NCBI GenBank assembly: GCA_963747735.1
Contig: CAVVGE010000019.1
Coordinates: 496,001-560,000, forward strand
Length of the DNA: 64,000 nt
Reading direction: 5' to 3'
From: AP-15 sp963747735
Lineage (GTDB): Bacteria; Pseudomonadota; Alphaproteobacteria; ATCC43930; CGMCC-115725
Shown: positions 25,600 to 33,976 of the stretch, piece after piece
Layout of the letters: every line of letters begins with the position of its first letter
Position numbering within the stretch: the stretch's first letter is position 1
Translations under genes and position numbers: made by a program
Notes under the pieces: generated by a model
The model's input: only the letters and a program-made list of their open reading frames with translations
What the model was told of the DNA's origin: nothing
The model's database searches: none

Positions 25600-26982
25600 A
25601 TGGAAAGGTTGAGCCGGCGTTCGGTTTTGCGCGCGTCCCTGGGGCTGGCGGCGGCGGGGCCGCTGGCGCGGCCTTTTGTCGCTAATGCCGCGGCGACAAC
25701 GGCGACGGCATGGTGGGCGCAGGGCTTTGTCCCGGACGAGGACGCCGCGCTGCGCAAGGCGGTCGCCGACTATGAAAAAGCCAGCGGCAACACGATCGAG
25801 CTGTCGATCATCCCGTTCGCCCCGCTGCGGCAAAAGATCATCTCGGCGATCACCAGCGGCGTCGTCCCCGACCTGATCGACGCGACCCCGGCCGAGGTGA
25901 CGCCCGAGCAGGCCTGGGCGGGCCGGCTCATCGAGGTCGGCGACGTGGTTGCGACGCAGAAGGCGAAGATGGTGTCGACCGCGCCCGAAAGTGCGCTGTG
26001 CTACAACGGCGTCGAGAAAAAGCACGCCTATTACGGCGTCCCTTACAAATGCTCGGTGCGGCCGTTTCACATCTGGGGCGACCTCGTCGAAAAGGCCGGC
26101 TACAAGCGCTCCGACATCCCCGACCGGTGGGATCCGTTTATCGATTTCTTCAAGCCGATCCAAAAGAAATTGCGCGACCAGGGGATGCGCCACGTCTATG
26201 CCACGGGCCTCGTCGTCAGCACGATCGGCGGCGACCCGGTCAGCACCTTCGACCAGTTTCTGCTCGCCTATGGCGGCGAGAACACCGTCACCAAGGACGG
26301 AAAACTGCACGCCGACGACCCGCAGGTGCGCGAGGCCGCGATCAAATCCTTGGAAAAGCTGACCGGTCTCTACAAGGGCGGCTACATCCCGCCGGGCTCG
26401 GTCAATTGGAACGACGCCGACGACAACAACGCCTTTCACGCCAAGCTCTGCGTCATGGACCTCGACGGCACGCTTTCGACCGAGGTCGCGATGATCCACG
26501 ACAAAAAGGCCTATTACGAAGACATGATGACTTATGCCCCGCCGTTGAGCAACGCGGGCAAAAAGGTCCCGAGCGTGTTCCCGGTCAACCTGCTGCTGGT
26601 GCCGAAGGGGGCGAAAAACGTCGCAGTCGCCAAGGACTTTGCCAAATACCTGATCGAGCCCAAGGTCAACGGCGAATATTTGAAAGGCGGGCTCGGCCGG
26701 TTTCTCCCGGTCTTTCCCGAGCTCGTCAAAAACGACCCGTTCTGGCTCGACCCCAAGATCGACCCGCACCGGCCGCCCTATGTCGAGCAGGGCCTGGTCA
26801 ATCCGACGATCCCCTATTTCTACGTCTACAACCCGGCCTATGCCCAGGTCGAGACCGAGCATGTCTGGGAGGTGGCGCAAGCCGACATCGTCAGCGGCGG
26901 CATGAAAGTGCAGGATGCGGCCGACAAGGCGTGGAAGCGGATCGAGGCGATCTTCGCCAAATACCCGATCGCCGAGGGCTGA
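25600..26982 (+). CDS. ABC transporter solute-binding protein, Tat-exported, array copy 3 (class A)
   Basis: Paralogue of 460 residues. Start chosen at MERLSRRSVLRASLGLAAAG, after GGGAGGAAGAC; an in-frame upstream extension has no homology to the other copies. Class A segment LIDATPAEVTPEQAWAG, residue-270 motif WNDADDNNAFHAKLCVMDLD, C-terminus IFAKYPIAEG. Local differences from its neighbours include HAYYGVPYKCSVRPFHIWGD and YEDMMTYAPPLSNAGKKVPS. It is separated from copy 2 by only 56 bases. The frame is intact and length is conserved, so purifying selection on the fold is likely. Confidence 0.9.
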   Translation: MERLSRRSVLRASLGLAAAGPLARPFVANAAATTATAWWAQGFVPDEDAALRKAVADYEKASGNTIELSIIPFAPLRQKIISAITSGVVPDLIDATPAEVTPEQAWAGRLIEVGDVVATQKAKMVSTAPESALCYNGVEKKHAYYGVPYKCSVRPFHIWGDLVEKAGYKRSDIPDRWDPFIDFFKPIQKKLRDQGMRHVYATGLVVSTIGGDPVSTFDQFLLAYGGENTVTKDGKLHADDPQVREAAIKSLEKLTGLYKGGYIPPGSVNWNDADDNNAFHAKLCVMDLDGTLSTEVAMIHDKKAYYEDMMTYAPPLSNAGKKVPSVFPVNLLLVPKGAKNVAVAKDFAKYLIEPKVNGEYLKGGLGRFLPVFPELVKNDPFWLDPKIDPHRPPYVEQGLVNPTIPYFYVYNPAYAQVETEHVWEVAQADIVSGGMKVQDAADKAWKRIEAIFAKYPIAEG

Positions 26983-27026
26983 CCAGGCCAATGGCGCGGC
27001 GCGTCCCGCGCCGGGGGCGGCTCGCA

Positions 27027-27056
27027 TTGACACGGCCGGCGCGGCCCGCATTTATT
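27027..27056 (+). promoter_or_regulatory. Candidate internal promoter before array copy 4
   Basis: A perfect TTGACA (27027-27032) lies 18 bases before TTTATT (27051-27056), in the 132-base gap between copies 3 and 4 and about 60 bases upstream of the copy 4 start. If real, it would let the class B copy 4 and those downstream be transcribed independently of copies 1-3. Confidence 0.4.
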
Positions 27057-27114
27057 ACTCGAAGCTGAATTCGAGAGGCTGGATCGCGGCCTGCTGTTGT
27101 CGAGGAGAAACGTG

Positions 27115-28491
27115 ATGTCGGGTTTGACCCGCCGGTCGGTGCTGCAGAGCTCGCTTGGTGTGGCCGCGGCCGGCGGGCTCTGGCACCCCCATGTCGCCAA
27201 TGCCGCGGCGACGACCGCGACGGTGTGGTGGACGCAGGGGTTTATCCCGAGCGAGGATGCCTCGTTCCGCAAGCTTGCCGCCGATTACCAAAAGGCGAGC
27301 GGCAACAAGCTCGATTACAGCATCATGCCGTTCGCCCCGCTGCGCCAGAAAGAAGTGTCGGCGGTCACCAGCGGAGTCGTCCCCGACGTGATGGAGGTGG
27401 CCGATTACTTCTTCGGCACATTGAACGCGTGGAACGACAGGCTTCTTGATGTCAGCGACATCGTCCAGACCCAGAAACCGCACTTTATCGATATCGCGCT
27501 CGCCAGCATGCACAACTATAATAACGCCACAAAACAGCGGAGCTACTACGGAGTTCCCATGAAGGCATCGGCCGTGACTTGTCACATCTGGAAATCCCTG
27601 GTGGAAAAAGCCGGCCATAAGGTGTCGGACATCCCGGATAAATGGGACGATTTTATCGACTTCTTCAAGCCGATGCAGCAGAAGCTGCGCGACCAGGGCA
27701 TGCGCAAGGTTTACAGCTGGGGCCTCGAAGTCAGCACCCTCGGTGTCGACCCGGTCCGCACCTTCGCCGTGTTCCTGCTCGCCTATGGCGGCAAAGGATT
27801 GGTGACACCGGACGGCAAATTGCATGCCGACGACCCGCAGGTCAAAGAAGCGGTGATCAAGACGTTGACCCGGATGTCTGGGCTGTTCAAGGACGGCTAT
27901 GTGCCGTCGGGTGTGGTCAACTGGAACGACGCCGACAACAACAACGCTTTCCATGCAAAGCAGGTGATCGCCGACTTCAACGGCTCGATGTCGATGGAAT
28001 TGGCCTTGATCGACCGCAAAGCGGAATATGCGGACAACATTACTTACAGCGTCGCCAAGGACAACGCGGGCAAGCCGCTGCCGGCGCAGATCGGGATTTT
28101 TGGCGCGGTGATCCCGAAGGGGGCCAAGAACGTCCAAGTGGGCAAGGAGTTTTTGAAATACGCGATCGAGCCCAAGGTGCTGAACGACTACTTGAAGGGC
28201 GGGCTCGGCCGCTGGGCGATCCCGATGCAGGACATGGCCAAGAGCGACCCGTTCTGGCTCAATTCCGGCGACCCGCATCGCACGGCCTACATCAAGACCG
28301 CGCTGTTCGGTCCGACGATCCCGCTCTACACGGCCTACAACCCGGCCATGGCCCAGATCGATGCCGAGCACACCTTTCAGGTCGCTTGGTCCGACATCGT
28401 TACCCACGGCATGAAGCCCGAGGCCGCAGTCGACAAGGCGTTCAAGCGGGCCGAGGCGATCTTCGCGAAATACCCGATCGCCGAGGGCTGA
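27115..28491 (+). CDS. ABC transporter solute-binding protein, Tat-exported, array copy 4 (class B)
   Basis: Paralogue of 458 residues starting MSGLTRRSVLQSSLGVAAAG after CGAGGAGAAACG; the twin arginine is retained. It belongs to class B: where class A has ATPPEV it has VMEVADYFFGTLNAWNDRLL, and it also carries VYSWGLEVSTLGVDPVRTF and WAIPMQDMAKSDPFWLN. The residue-270 motif is WNDADNNNAFHAKQVIADFN, so the fifth position is N instead of D and the following strand differs from the class A CVMD. This suggests a different ligand or binding mode. C-terminus IFAKYPIAEG. Its closest relative in the array is copy 6, not its neighbours. Confidence 0.9.
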   Translation: MSGLTRRSVLQSSLGVAAAGGLWHPHVANAAATTATVWWTQGFIPSEDASFRKLAADYQKASGNKLDYSIMPFAPLRQKEVSAVTSGVVPDVMEVADYFFGTLNAWNDRLLDVSDIVQTQKPHFIDIALASMHNYNNATKQRSYYGVPMKASAVTCHIWKSLVEKAGHKVSDIPDKWDDFIDFFKPMQQKLRDQGMRKVYSWGLEVSTLGVDPVRTFAVFLLAYGGKGLVTPDGKLHADDPQVKEAVIKTLTRMSGLFKDGYVPSGVVNWNDADNNNAFHAKQVIADFNGSMSMELALIDRKAEYADNITYSVAKDNAGKPLPAQIGIFGAVIPKGAKNVQVGKEFLKYAIEPKVLNDYLKGGLGRWAIPMQDMAKSDPFWLNSGDPHRTAYIKTALFGPTIPLYTAYNPAMAQIDAEHTFQVAWSDIVTHGMKPEAAVDKAFKRAEAIFAKYPIAEG

Positions 28492-28560
28492 TCCGCGTCC
28501 GGCTTGCTCCAGGTCTTTAACGAGCCGGAACGGGCCGGGCGAGCGCGCCGCAATCTCATG

Positions 28561-28700
28561 GCGGAGCACCGGCAGAACCTCGGGTGCCGCCAAAATGCGG
28601 CAGGGTTTTGCCCCGAGGCGGCATGACGCCGCCGGGCCCCTGGGCGAGGCCATTCAACCCGCCGAGGCGATCTTTGCCAAACATTCGGGTCGCCGGGCAG
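28561..28700 (+). pseudogene. Probable remnant of a seventh solute-binding-protein copy
   Basis: The 396-base gap between copies 4 and 5 contains no intact gene. At 28561-28590 is a hairpin-like stretch (GAGCACCGGC, then GGTGC) resembling the leader hairpins of copies 2 and 3. At about 28645-28690 the translation PAEAIFAKHSG matches the array C-terminus AEAIFAKYPIAEG, with 22 of 27 bases identical to the end of copy 4. The two landmarks lie roughly 60 bases apart, so nearly the whole coding region would have been deleted. From 28700 to 28887 I see only a ribosome binding site (AAAAGGAG) before copy 5. Confidence 0.4.
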
Positions 28701-28887
28701 GCGTCACAGACCGGACGCTGGTTAATTGTTTACAAGGACATGTCGCCGCGTGCTGTAAGGAAGCATCGCCGCGTCGCCGATCTGCATCGATACGGCAACG
28801 GCGCATTGACTCGTTAGCCCCGTGAGCCTTTATTGCCCGACTGTGAACCGCGGCGCAGCGCGCGCCGTGACCCAAAAGGAGCAAGAA

Positions 28888-30267
28888 ATGTCAGGTTTGA
28901 CCCGCCGGTCGGTATTGCAGAATTCGCTCGGTCTGGCCGCGGCCGGCGGCTTGATGCGCCCCTATCTCGCCAACGCCGCGGCCAAGACCGCGACGGTGTG
29001 GTGGGCGCAGGGCTTTTTTCCCGAGGAGGATGCAGCCTTCCGCAAGCTCGCCGCCGACTATGAAAAGCAGAGCGGCAACACGATCCAGTCGAGCATCGTG
29101 CCGTTCGCCCCGTTGCGGCAAAAGATCATTTCGTCGATCACCAGCGGCGTCGTCCCCGATCTGATCTCGGCGACGCCGCCTGAAGTCGTGCCCGAGCAGG
29201 CCTGGGCCGGCCGGCTCGAAGACGTGACCGACGTGGTCGAGAGTCAAAAGGCGAAGCTTGCGCCGATCGCGCTGCAATCAGCCGAATTCTACGACAATGT
29301 GACGAAAAAGCGCAGCTATTACGGCGTTCCGTTCGAAGGGGCCGTGGTGCCGTTCCACGTTTGGAAGGACCTGGTCGAAAAAGCCGGCTCCAAGATGTCG
29401 GACATTCCGAACAAGTGGGACGCGTACATCGATTTCTTCCAGCCGATCCAGAAGAAGCTGCGCGACCAAGGCATGCGGCACGTCTATGCCAACGGCTTTG
29501 TGGTCAGCACGATCGGCAACGATCCGCTCAACACCTTTCACGCCTTTATGATCGCCTATGGCGGCCAGGACCTCGTCACCAAGGAAGGCAAGTTCAACTC
29601 CAACGATCCCAAGGTCAAGGAAGGTGTGATCAAGGCGCTGGAGAAGCTGAGCTCGCTTTACAAGGACGGCTATATCCCGTCGGGCTCGGTCAACTGGAAC
29701 GACGCCGACGACAACAATGCGTTCCACTCGAAATTATCGATCATGGATTTCGACGGTACCTTGTCGACCGAGCTCGCTCTTTATCACAACAAGCAGGCCT
29801 ATGACCACGACATGATCACCCAGGGCCTGCCGCTCAGCAACGAGGGCAAAGAGCTGCCGAGCCAGTTTGGCGTCAACAATGTGATCATCCCGAAGGGCGC
29901 CAAAAGCGTCGATGTCGCCAAGGAATTCGCCAAATACCTGATCGACCCCAAGGTCAACAACGAGTACCTGAAGGCCGGGCTCGGCCGCTGGCTCCCGCTC
30001 TACCCGGAGACCGTCAAAAACGACCCGTGGTGGACCGACCCCTCGGACCAGCACCGGGTGGCTTACGTCAAGCAGGGGCTGCAGAGCCCGGTGGTCCCGT
30101 TCTACTACTGCTACAACGTCGCTTACGCGCAGTGCCGGACCGAGCACCTCTTCAACGTCGCCTGGGCCGATATCGTGCACGGCAGCGCCAAGCCGGAAGA
30201 GGCCGCGGCCAAGGCGTTCAAGCGGGGCGAGGCGATTTTCGCCAAATACCCGATGCAGGAAGGTTAA
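28888..30267 (+). CDS. ABC transporter solute-binding protein, Tat-exported, array copy 5 (class A)
   Basis: Paralogue of 459 residues starting MSGLTRRSVLQNSLGLAAAG after AAAAGGAGCAAGAA. The first residues match copy 4 almost exactly, but the body is class A (LISATPPEVVPEQAWAGRLE), with residue-270 motif WNDADDNNAFHSKLSIMDFD. It therefore looks like a mosaic: a copy 4-type signal sequence on a class A body. The second half has SQFGVNNVIIPKGAKSVDVA and ends IFAKYPMQEG. The frame is intact. The mosaic pattern fits recombination between tandem copies. Confidence 0.9.
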   Translation: MSGLTRRSVLQNSLGLAAAGGLMRPYLANAAAKTATVWWAQGFFPEEDAAFRKLAADYEKQSGNTIQSSIVPFAPLRQKIISSITSGVVPDLISATPPEVVPEQAWAGRLEDVTDVVESQKAKLAPIALQSAEFYDNVTKKRSYYGVPFEGAVVPFHVWKDLVEKAGSKMSDIPNKWDAYIDFFQPIQKKLRDQGMRHVYANGFVVSTIGNDPLNTFHAFMIAYGGQDLVTKEGKFNSNDPKVKEGVIKALEKLSSLYKDGYIPSGSVNWNDADDNNAFHSKLSIMDFDGTLSTELALYHNKQAYDHDMITQGLPLSNEGKELPSQFGVNNVIIPKGAKSVDVAKEFAKYLIDPKVNNEYLKAGLGRWLPLYPETVKNDPWWTDPSDQHRVAYVKQGLQSPVVPFYYCYNVAYAQCRTEHLFNVAWADIVHGSAKPEEAAAKAFKRGEAIFAKYPMQEG

Positions 30268-30374
30268 CGGCGAGCGCGGCCGGCGCCGCAAGATCGCGCC
30301 ATTTTTAGCCGCTATTTTTACCGCGATTTTGATTAAATCGCCGGCCGCGCCATCGCACAATCGTTAGCTGAAAA

Positions 30375-30394
30375 CGCGTCCCGTGTGGGACGCG
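30375..30394 (+). promoter_or_regulatory. Hairpin in the leader of array copy 6
   Basis: Perfect 8-bp stem CGCGTCCC/GGGACGCG with a GTGT loop, about 25 bases before the copy 6 start and upstream of its ribosome binding site GGGAAGGA. The gap before it (30300-30345) is unusually AT-rich and has a second small inverted repeat GCGATTT/AAATCGC. No T-tract follows the 8-bp hairpin, so it is more likely an mRNA-stability or attenuation element than a terminator. Confidence 0.4.
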
Positions 30395-30420
30395 CATGAT
30401 CAACAGGGAAGGAAACGGAA

Positions 30421-31794
30421 ATGGGCGAGCTAAGTCGGCGGTCGGTGCTTCGCGGTTCCCTCGGCGTGGCCGCGGCCGCGAGCTTGGTGCGCCCCTATAT
30501 CGCCAACGCCGCGGTGACCACGGCCAGCATGTGGCTGGCGCAGGGCTTTATCCCCGACGAGGACAGCGCTTACCGCAAGCTCGTCGCCGATTACGAGAAG
30601 GCTTCTGGCAACAAGATCGACTACAGCATCGTGCCGTTTGCCCCGTTGCGCCAAAAGATGGTGTCGGCGATCACCAGCGGGGTCGTGCCCGACATCATGG
30701 AAACCGCAGATTTCGACTTCGCCCCGCTGCAAACCTGGAACGACAGGCTGCTCGATCTCAGCGACGTCGTCGACACCCAGAAATCGAGCTTTGTCGACAC
30801 CGCGCTGCAGAACAATAATTTCTACAACAACACGACGAAAAAGCACGCCTATTACGCCGTGCCGTGGAAGATGGCGGCGGTGCCGTTCCACATCTGGAAA
30901 TCGCTGATCGAAAAGGGCGGAGCCAAGGTTTCGGACATCCCGGACCGGTTCACCGCGTTTCTCGATTTCTTCAAGCCGCTGCAGGCGAAGCTCCAGGCGC
31001 AAGGGATGCGCCATACCTACAGCTACGGCTGGGAGGTCAGCACCATCGGCGTCGATCCGATCAACACGTTTTACAATTTTATGATCGCCTATGGCGGCCA
31101 GGGTCTCGTCACCCCGGACGGCAAGCTGCATATCGACGACCCGGCGGTCAAGGAGGGTGTGCTGAAGGCGCTGAACCGGCTGGCCGGCGACTTCAAGGGC
31201 GGCTTCGTCCCGCCGGGCGTGGTCAACTGGAACGACGCCGACGACAACAACGCCTTCCATTCGAAGCTCTGCATTATGGATTTTGACGGCTCGATCTCGA
31301 CCGAGCTCGCGCTGATCAAAAACAAGGCGGAATACGACGATATCCTGACCAAGGGCCTGCCGCTGAACGATGACGGCAAGCCGATACCGGCGCAGGTCGC
31401 GACCTTTGGCTGCGTGATCCCGAAAGGGGCAAAAAACGTCGACCCGGCCAAGGAGTTTATCAAATACGCGATCGAGCCGAAGGTGCTGAACGAATATCTG
31501 AAGGGCGGGCTCGGCCGCTGGGCGATCCCCTATACCGCGATCGCCAAGAGCGACCCGTTCTGGCTCAAGGACGACCCGCATCGCAGCGTCTACATCAACG
31601 AGACGCTGATCGGCCCAACGATCCCGATCTACGAGGCCTACAGCCCGGCGATCGCCCAGGTCAACGCCGAGCACGTCTTTCAGGTCGCCTGGGCCGACGT
31701 CGTCTCGAACGGCATGCAGCCCGAGGCGGCGGTGGACAAGGCGTTCAAGCGCTGCGAGACGATCTTCGCCAAATATCCGATCAGCGAGGGCTGA
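30421..31794 (+). CDS. ABC transporter solute-binding protein, Tat-exported, array copy 6 (class B)
   Basis: Paralogue of 457 residues starting MGELSRRSVLRGSLGVAAAA, Tat motif retained, cleavage near PYIANAAV. It is class B like copy 4: IMETADFDFAPLQTWNDRLL, TYSYGWEVSTIGVDPINTF and WAIPYTAIAKSDPFWLKDD. Unlike copy 4 it keeps the standard residue-270 motif WNDADDNNAFHSKLCIMDFD. It is the copy nearest the permease genes, 294 bases upstream of the first. The end is IFAKYPISEG. The frame is intact. Confidence 0.9.
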   Translation: MGELSRRSVLRGSLGVAAAASLVRPYIANAAVTTASMWLAQGFIPDEDSAYRKLVADYEKASGNKIDYSIVPFAPLRQKMVSAITSGVVPDIMETADFDFAPLQTWNDRLLDLSDVVDTQKSSFVDTALQNNNFYNNTTKKHAYYAVPWKMAAVPFHIWKSLIEKGGAKVSDIPDRFTAFLDFFKPLQAKLQAQGMRHTYSYGWEVSTIGVDPINTFYNFMIAYGGQGLVTPDGKLHIDDPAVKEGVLKALNRLAGDFKGGFVPPGVVNWNDADDNNAFHSKLCIMDFDGSISTELALIKNKAEYDDILTKGLPLNDDGKPIPAQVATFGCVIPKGAKNVDPAKEFIKYAIEPKVLNEYLKGGLGRWAIPYTAIAKSDPFWLKDDPHRSVYINETLIGPTIPIYEAYSPAIAQVNAEHVFQVAWADVVSNGMQPEAAVDKAFKRCETIFAKYPISEG

Positions 31795-31819
31795 GCCGCG
31801 ACGCGAACGGCGGCGAGAG

Positions 31820-31865
31820 CCGGTGCGGGCCATGGGCCGGTGCGGGCCACGTCCGGTGCGGGCCA
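31820..31865. repeat. Three short direct repeats between copy 6 and the permease genes
   Basis: The 13-mer CCGGTGCGGGCCA occurs at 31820-31832, 31837-31849 and 31853-31865. The rest of the 294-base gap (to 32088) shows no convincing gene. The repeats could be protein-binding sites or simply slippage products. Confidence 0.6.
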
Positions 31866-32088
31866 CGTAATGATCACGCGATCGTTACCCGCCGCCACGC
31901 ACCGGCGCCGATACGGCCGGGCTTGTGCCGCCGGACCGTTCCGTTCTACTATGGCGGCTGACGCAATTTGTCGCAGTGCCGGGGTCCCGCCAAGGCAGGC
32001 GCCGCAAAAAACGTCGGCCGAAGCGTTTACGGGGCAAGGTGGGCGATCCCTGCCGAACACCGCAATCGAAGAGACTTGAGAGGCAACG

Positions 32089-33015
32089 ATGGTAGACGGA
32101 ACGCAAGCCCTCCAAAACGCTCAGGCGCTCCCGGCGCTTTCCGGGCTGCGCGCGCGACGCCGCAGCTGGCGCGGCGGGCTGCAAGGCTCGGAGTACACCT
32201 GGGCGATCGCCTTTGTCGTCCCCTACATTGCGGTGTTTCTGGCGTTCGTCATCTATCCTGTCCTTTACGGCTTTTGGCTCGGCAGCGAACCGAGCCTCTA
32301 TGCCGAGCTGTGGGACGATCCGGTCTATAAAATGACCGTCGTCAACACGCTGATCTACCTCGCGGTCGGCGTCAACGTGAAGATGTTCTTCGCGCTTCTC
32401 TTGTCGGGCTTTTTCATGCGGCCCGGCTGGTGGGTCAAAGCGCTCTTGATGATTTACGTGTTGCCGTGGGCGGTGCCGTCGATGCCCGCCTTTATCTCGA
32501 TCCACTGGTTCTTCAACGGCGATTACGGGCTCCTCAACAACGCCCTCTACAAATTCTTCGGGATCAACGGCCCGGCCTGGCTCGACAGCCGCTGGCTCGC
32601 GATGGGCTCGGTCATCACCTCCTATATCTGGAAGAACATGCCGTTCTGGACCGTGATCCTGCTCGCCGGGCGGATGGCGATCCCGTCGGAGATCAATGAG
32701 GCGGCCAAGGTCGATGGCGCCACCGGCTTCCGCAACTTCATCTACATCAGCTTCCCGATGCTGGCGAACCTCTATCTGGTGTGCACCTTGCTGTCGACGA
32801 TCTTCACGGTCGGCGATTTCAACACCGCGACCTTCGTCTCGGGCGGCGGCCCGGCGTTCTCGACCTATGTGCTGGCCACCCTGGGCATTCGCAACGCCTT
32901 CGACCTGGCCCAGCCGCGGCTCGGCGTGGCGGCGGTGATCACGGCGCTGCCGTTGGTGATCCCGCTCGTCATTATATTGATGCGCAAGCTCAAAACCGCA
33001 CAGGTGCAGCTATGA
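32089..33015 (+). CDS. ABC transporter permease, MalF/UgpA type
   Basis: Inner-membrane permease of 308 residues with six predicted helices, the first near VVPYIAVFLAFVIYPVLYGF. The cytoplasmic EAA loop that contacts the ATPase reads EINEAAKVDGATGFRNFIYI (residues about 202-221). Its four-base overlap with the next permease (ATGA) means the two are made together as a heterodimer. It should serve the upstream binding proteins. No ATPase gene accompanies it, so a MalK/UgpC-type ATPase must come from elsewhere in the genome. Confidence 0.92.
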   Translation: MVDGTQALQNAQALPALSGLRARRRSWRGGLQGSEYTWAIAFVVPYIAVFLAFVIYPVLYGFWLGSEPSLYAELWDDPVYKMTVVNTLIYLAVGVNVKMFFALLLSGFFMRPGWWVKALLMIYVLPWAVPSMPAFISIHWFFNGDYGLLNNALYKFFGINGPAWLDSRWLAMGSVITSYIWKNMPFWTVILLAGRMAIPSEINEAAKVDGATGFRNFIYISFPMLANLYLVCTLLSTIFTVGDFNTATFVSGGGPAFSTYVLATLGIRNAFDLAQPRLGVAAVITALPLVIPLVIILMRKLKTAQVQL

Positions 33016-33923
33016 CCTCGATCACCGCCGGCAGCGCCACCGCTTACGCGGCACCTTCGCGCGAGGCGTTGCAGCGCCTCGCCCGCCGGCGCCGCGTCGT
33101 CGGCAACGTCTTTGCCGGCCTGCTCAGCGTCGTGCTGATCATCTGGACGCTGGCGCCGATCTACAACATGCTGATGGTGTCGCTCGAAGGCCATGACGAC
33201 GTGTTCAGCAGCCGCGTCACGCCGAGCGACCCGTCATTGCACGGCTACTGGCTGGTGCTGACCCAGGGCTACTGGTACCTCGAATATTTCTGGGAGCAGT
33301 ACGCCCGCAGCGTCTATCTCGGAGTCGCGGTCACCGTCTTGACCCTGGTCATCGGCTCGCTGACCAGCTTTGCCATCGGCCGGATGCGCATGCGCCACGG
33401 CTGGGTCATCACCAACGCGGCGCTGCTGACCTATGTGATCCCGGCCTCGTTCCTGGCGATCCCGTTTTATCGCCTGGCCCAGAACTACGGGATGATGAAC
33501 AATCTGTGGGCGGTGATCGCGGCGCTGGTGACCTTTGCCACCCCCTATGCGATCTTCATCTTTCAGAATTACGGCGCGAGCATCCCGATCGAGCTCGACG
33601 AGGCGGCGAAGATCGACGGCGCCTCGCCGGTCCAGATCTATTTTCGCATCTACCTGCCGATGATGATGCCGGCGCTAATCGCGGTCGGCACCTACGCGCT
33701 GCTGTTGGCGTGGAACGAGTACCTCTATCAGTTCCTGCTCTTGTCCAACAAGCAGAGCATGACCGTGCCGGTGGCGCTCGCCCAGTTCCTCAACAGCGAC
33801 GAGGCGCCGTGGAACTATATGATGGCGACCGCGGTGATCTACTCGCTGCCGCCGATCGCCACCTACTACGCGTTCCGCCGCAAGATGACCGGCGGCCTGA
33901 CGATGGGCGGGGTCAAGGGATAG
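33012..33923 (+). CDS. ABC transporter permease, MalG/UgpE type
   Basis: Second permease, 303 residues, starting MTSITAGSATAYAAPSREAL at the ATG overlapping the previous stop codon. Six predicted helices; the first is VVLIIWTLAPIYNMLMVSL. The EAA loop is ELDEAAKIDGASPVQIYFRI, followed by YLPMMMPALIAVGTYALLLA. The C-terminal helix and basic tail YYAFRRKMTGGLTMGGVKG are typical of the MalG side. It is the last gene of the transport array and is followed directly by a strong terminator. Confidence 0.92.
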   Translation: MTSITAGSATAYAAPSREALQRLARRRRVVGNVFAGLLSVVLIIWTLAPIYNMLMVSLEGHDDVFSSRVTPSDPSLHGYWLVLTQGYWYLEYFWEQYARSVYLGVAVTVLTLVIGSLTSFAIGRMRMRHGWVITNAALLTYVIPASFLAIPFYRLAQNYGMMNNLWAVIAALVTFATPYAIFIFQNYGASIPIELDEAAKIDGASPVQIYFRIYLPMMMPALIAVGTYALLLAWNEYLYQFLLLSNKQSMTVPVALAQFLNSDEAPWNYMMATAVIYSLPPIATYYAFRRKMTGGLTMGGVKG

Positions 33924-33950
33924 GCACCGCCGCCAACAGGGAAAAAGAAA

Positions 33951-33976
33951 GGGGCGCCTCCGGGCGCCCTTTTTTT
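33951..33976 (+). terminator. Rho-independent terminator of the transport array
   Basis: GC-rich stem GGGCGCC (33952-33958)/GGCGCCC (33963-33969) with a four-base loop, followed by seven T (33970-33976). It begins 28 bases after the second permease stop codon. It ends the transport array cleanly before the insertion sequence. Confidence 0.85.

Noticed and set aside
28584..28817. Small plus-strand open frames in the copy 4-copy 5 gap
   Set aside because: Short, no homology as proteins; the only meaningful segment matches the array 3' end in a different frame and is recorded as a gene remnant instead.
31820..31865. Possible CRISPR-like array
   Set aside because: Only three 13-base units with 3-4 base spacers; no spacers of CRISPR size and no cas genes.
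31840..32079. Small plus-strand open frame between copy 6 and the first permease
   Set aside because: No ribosome binding site, no homology and a composition like intergenic GC-rich DNA.
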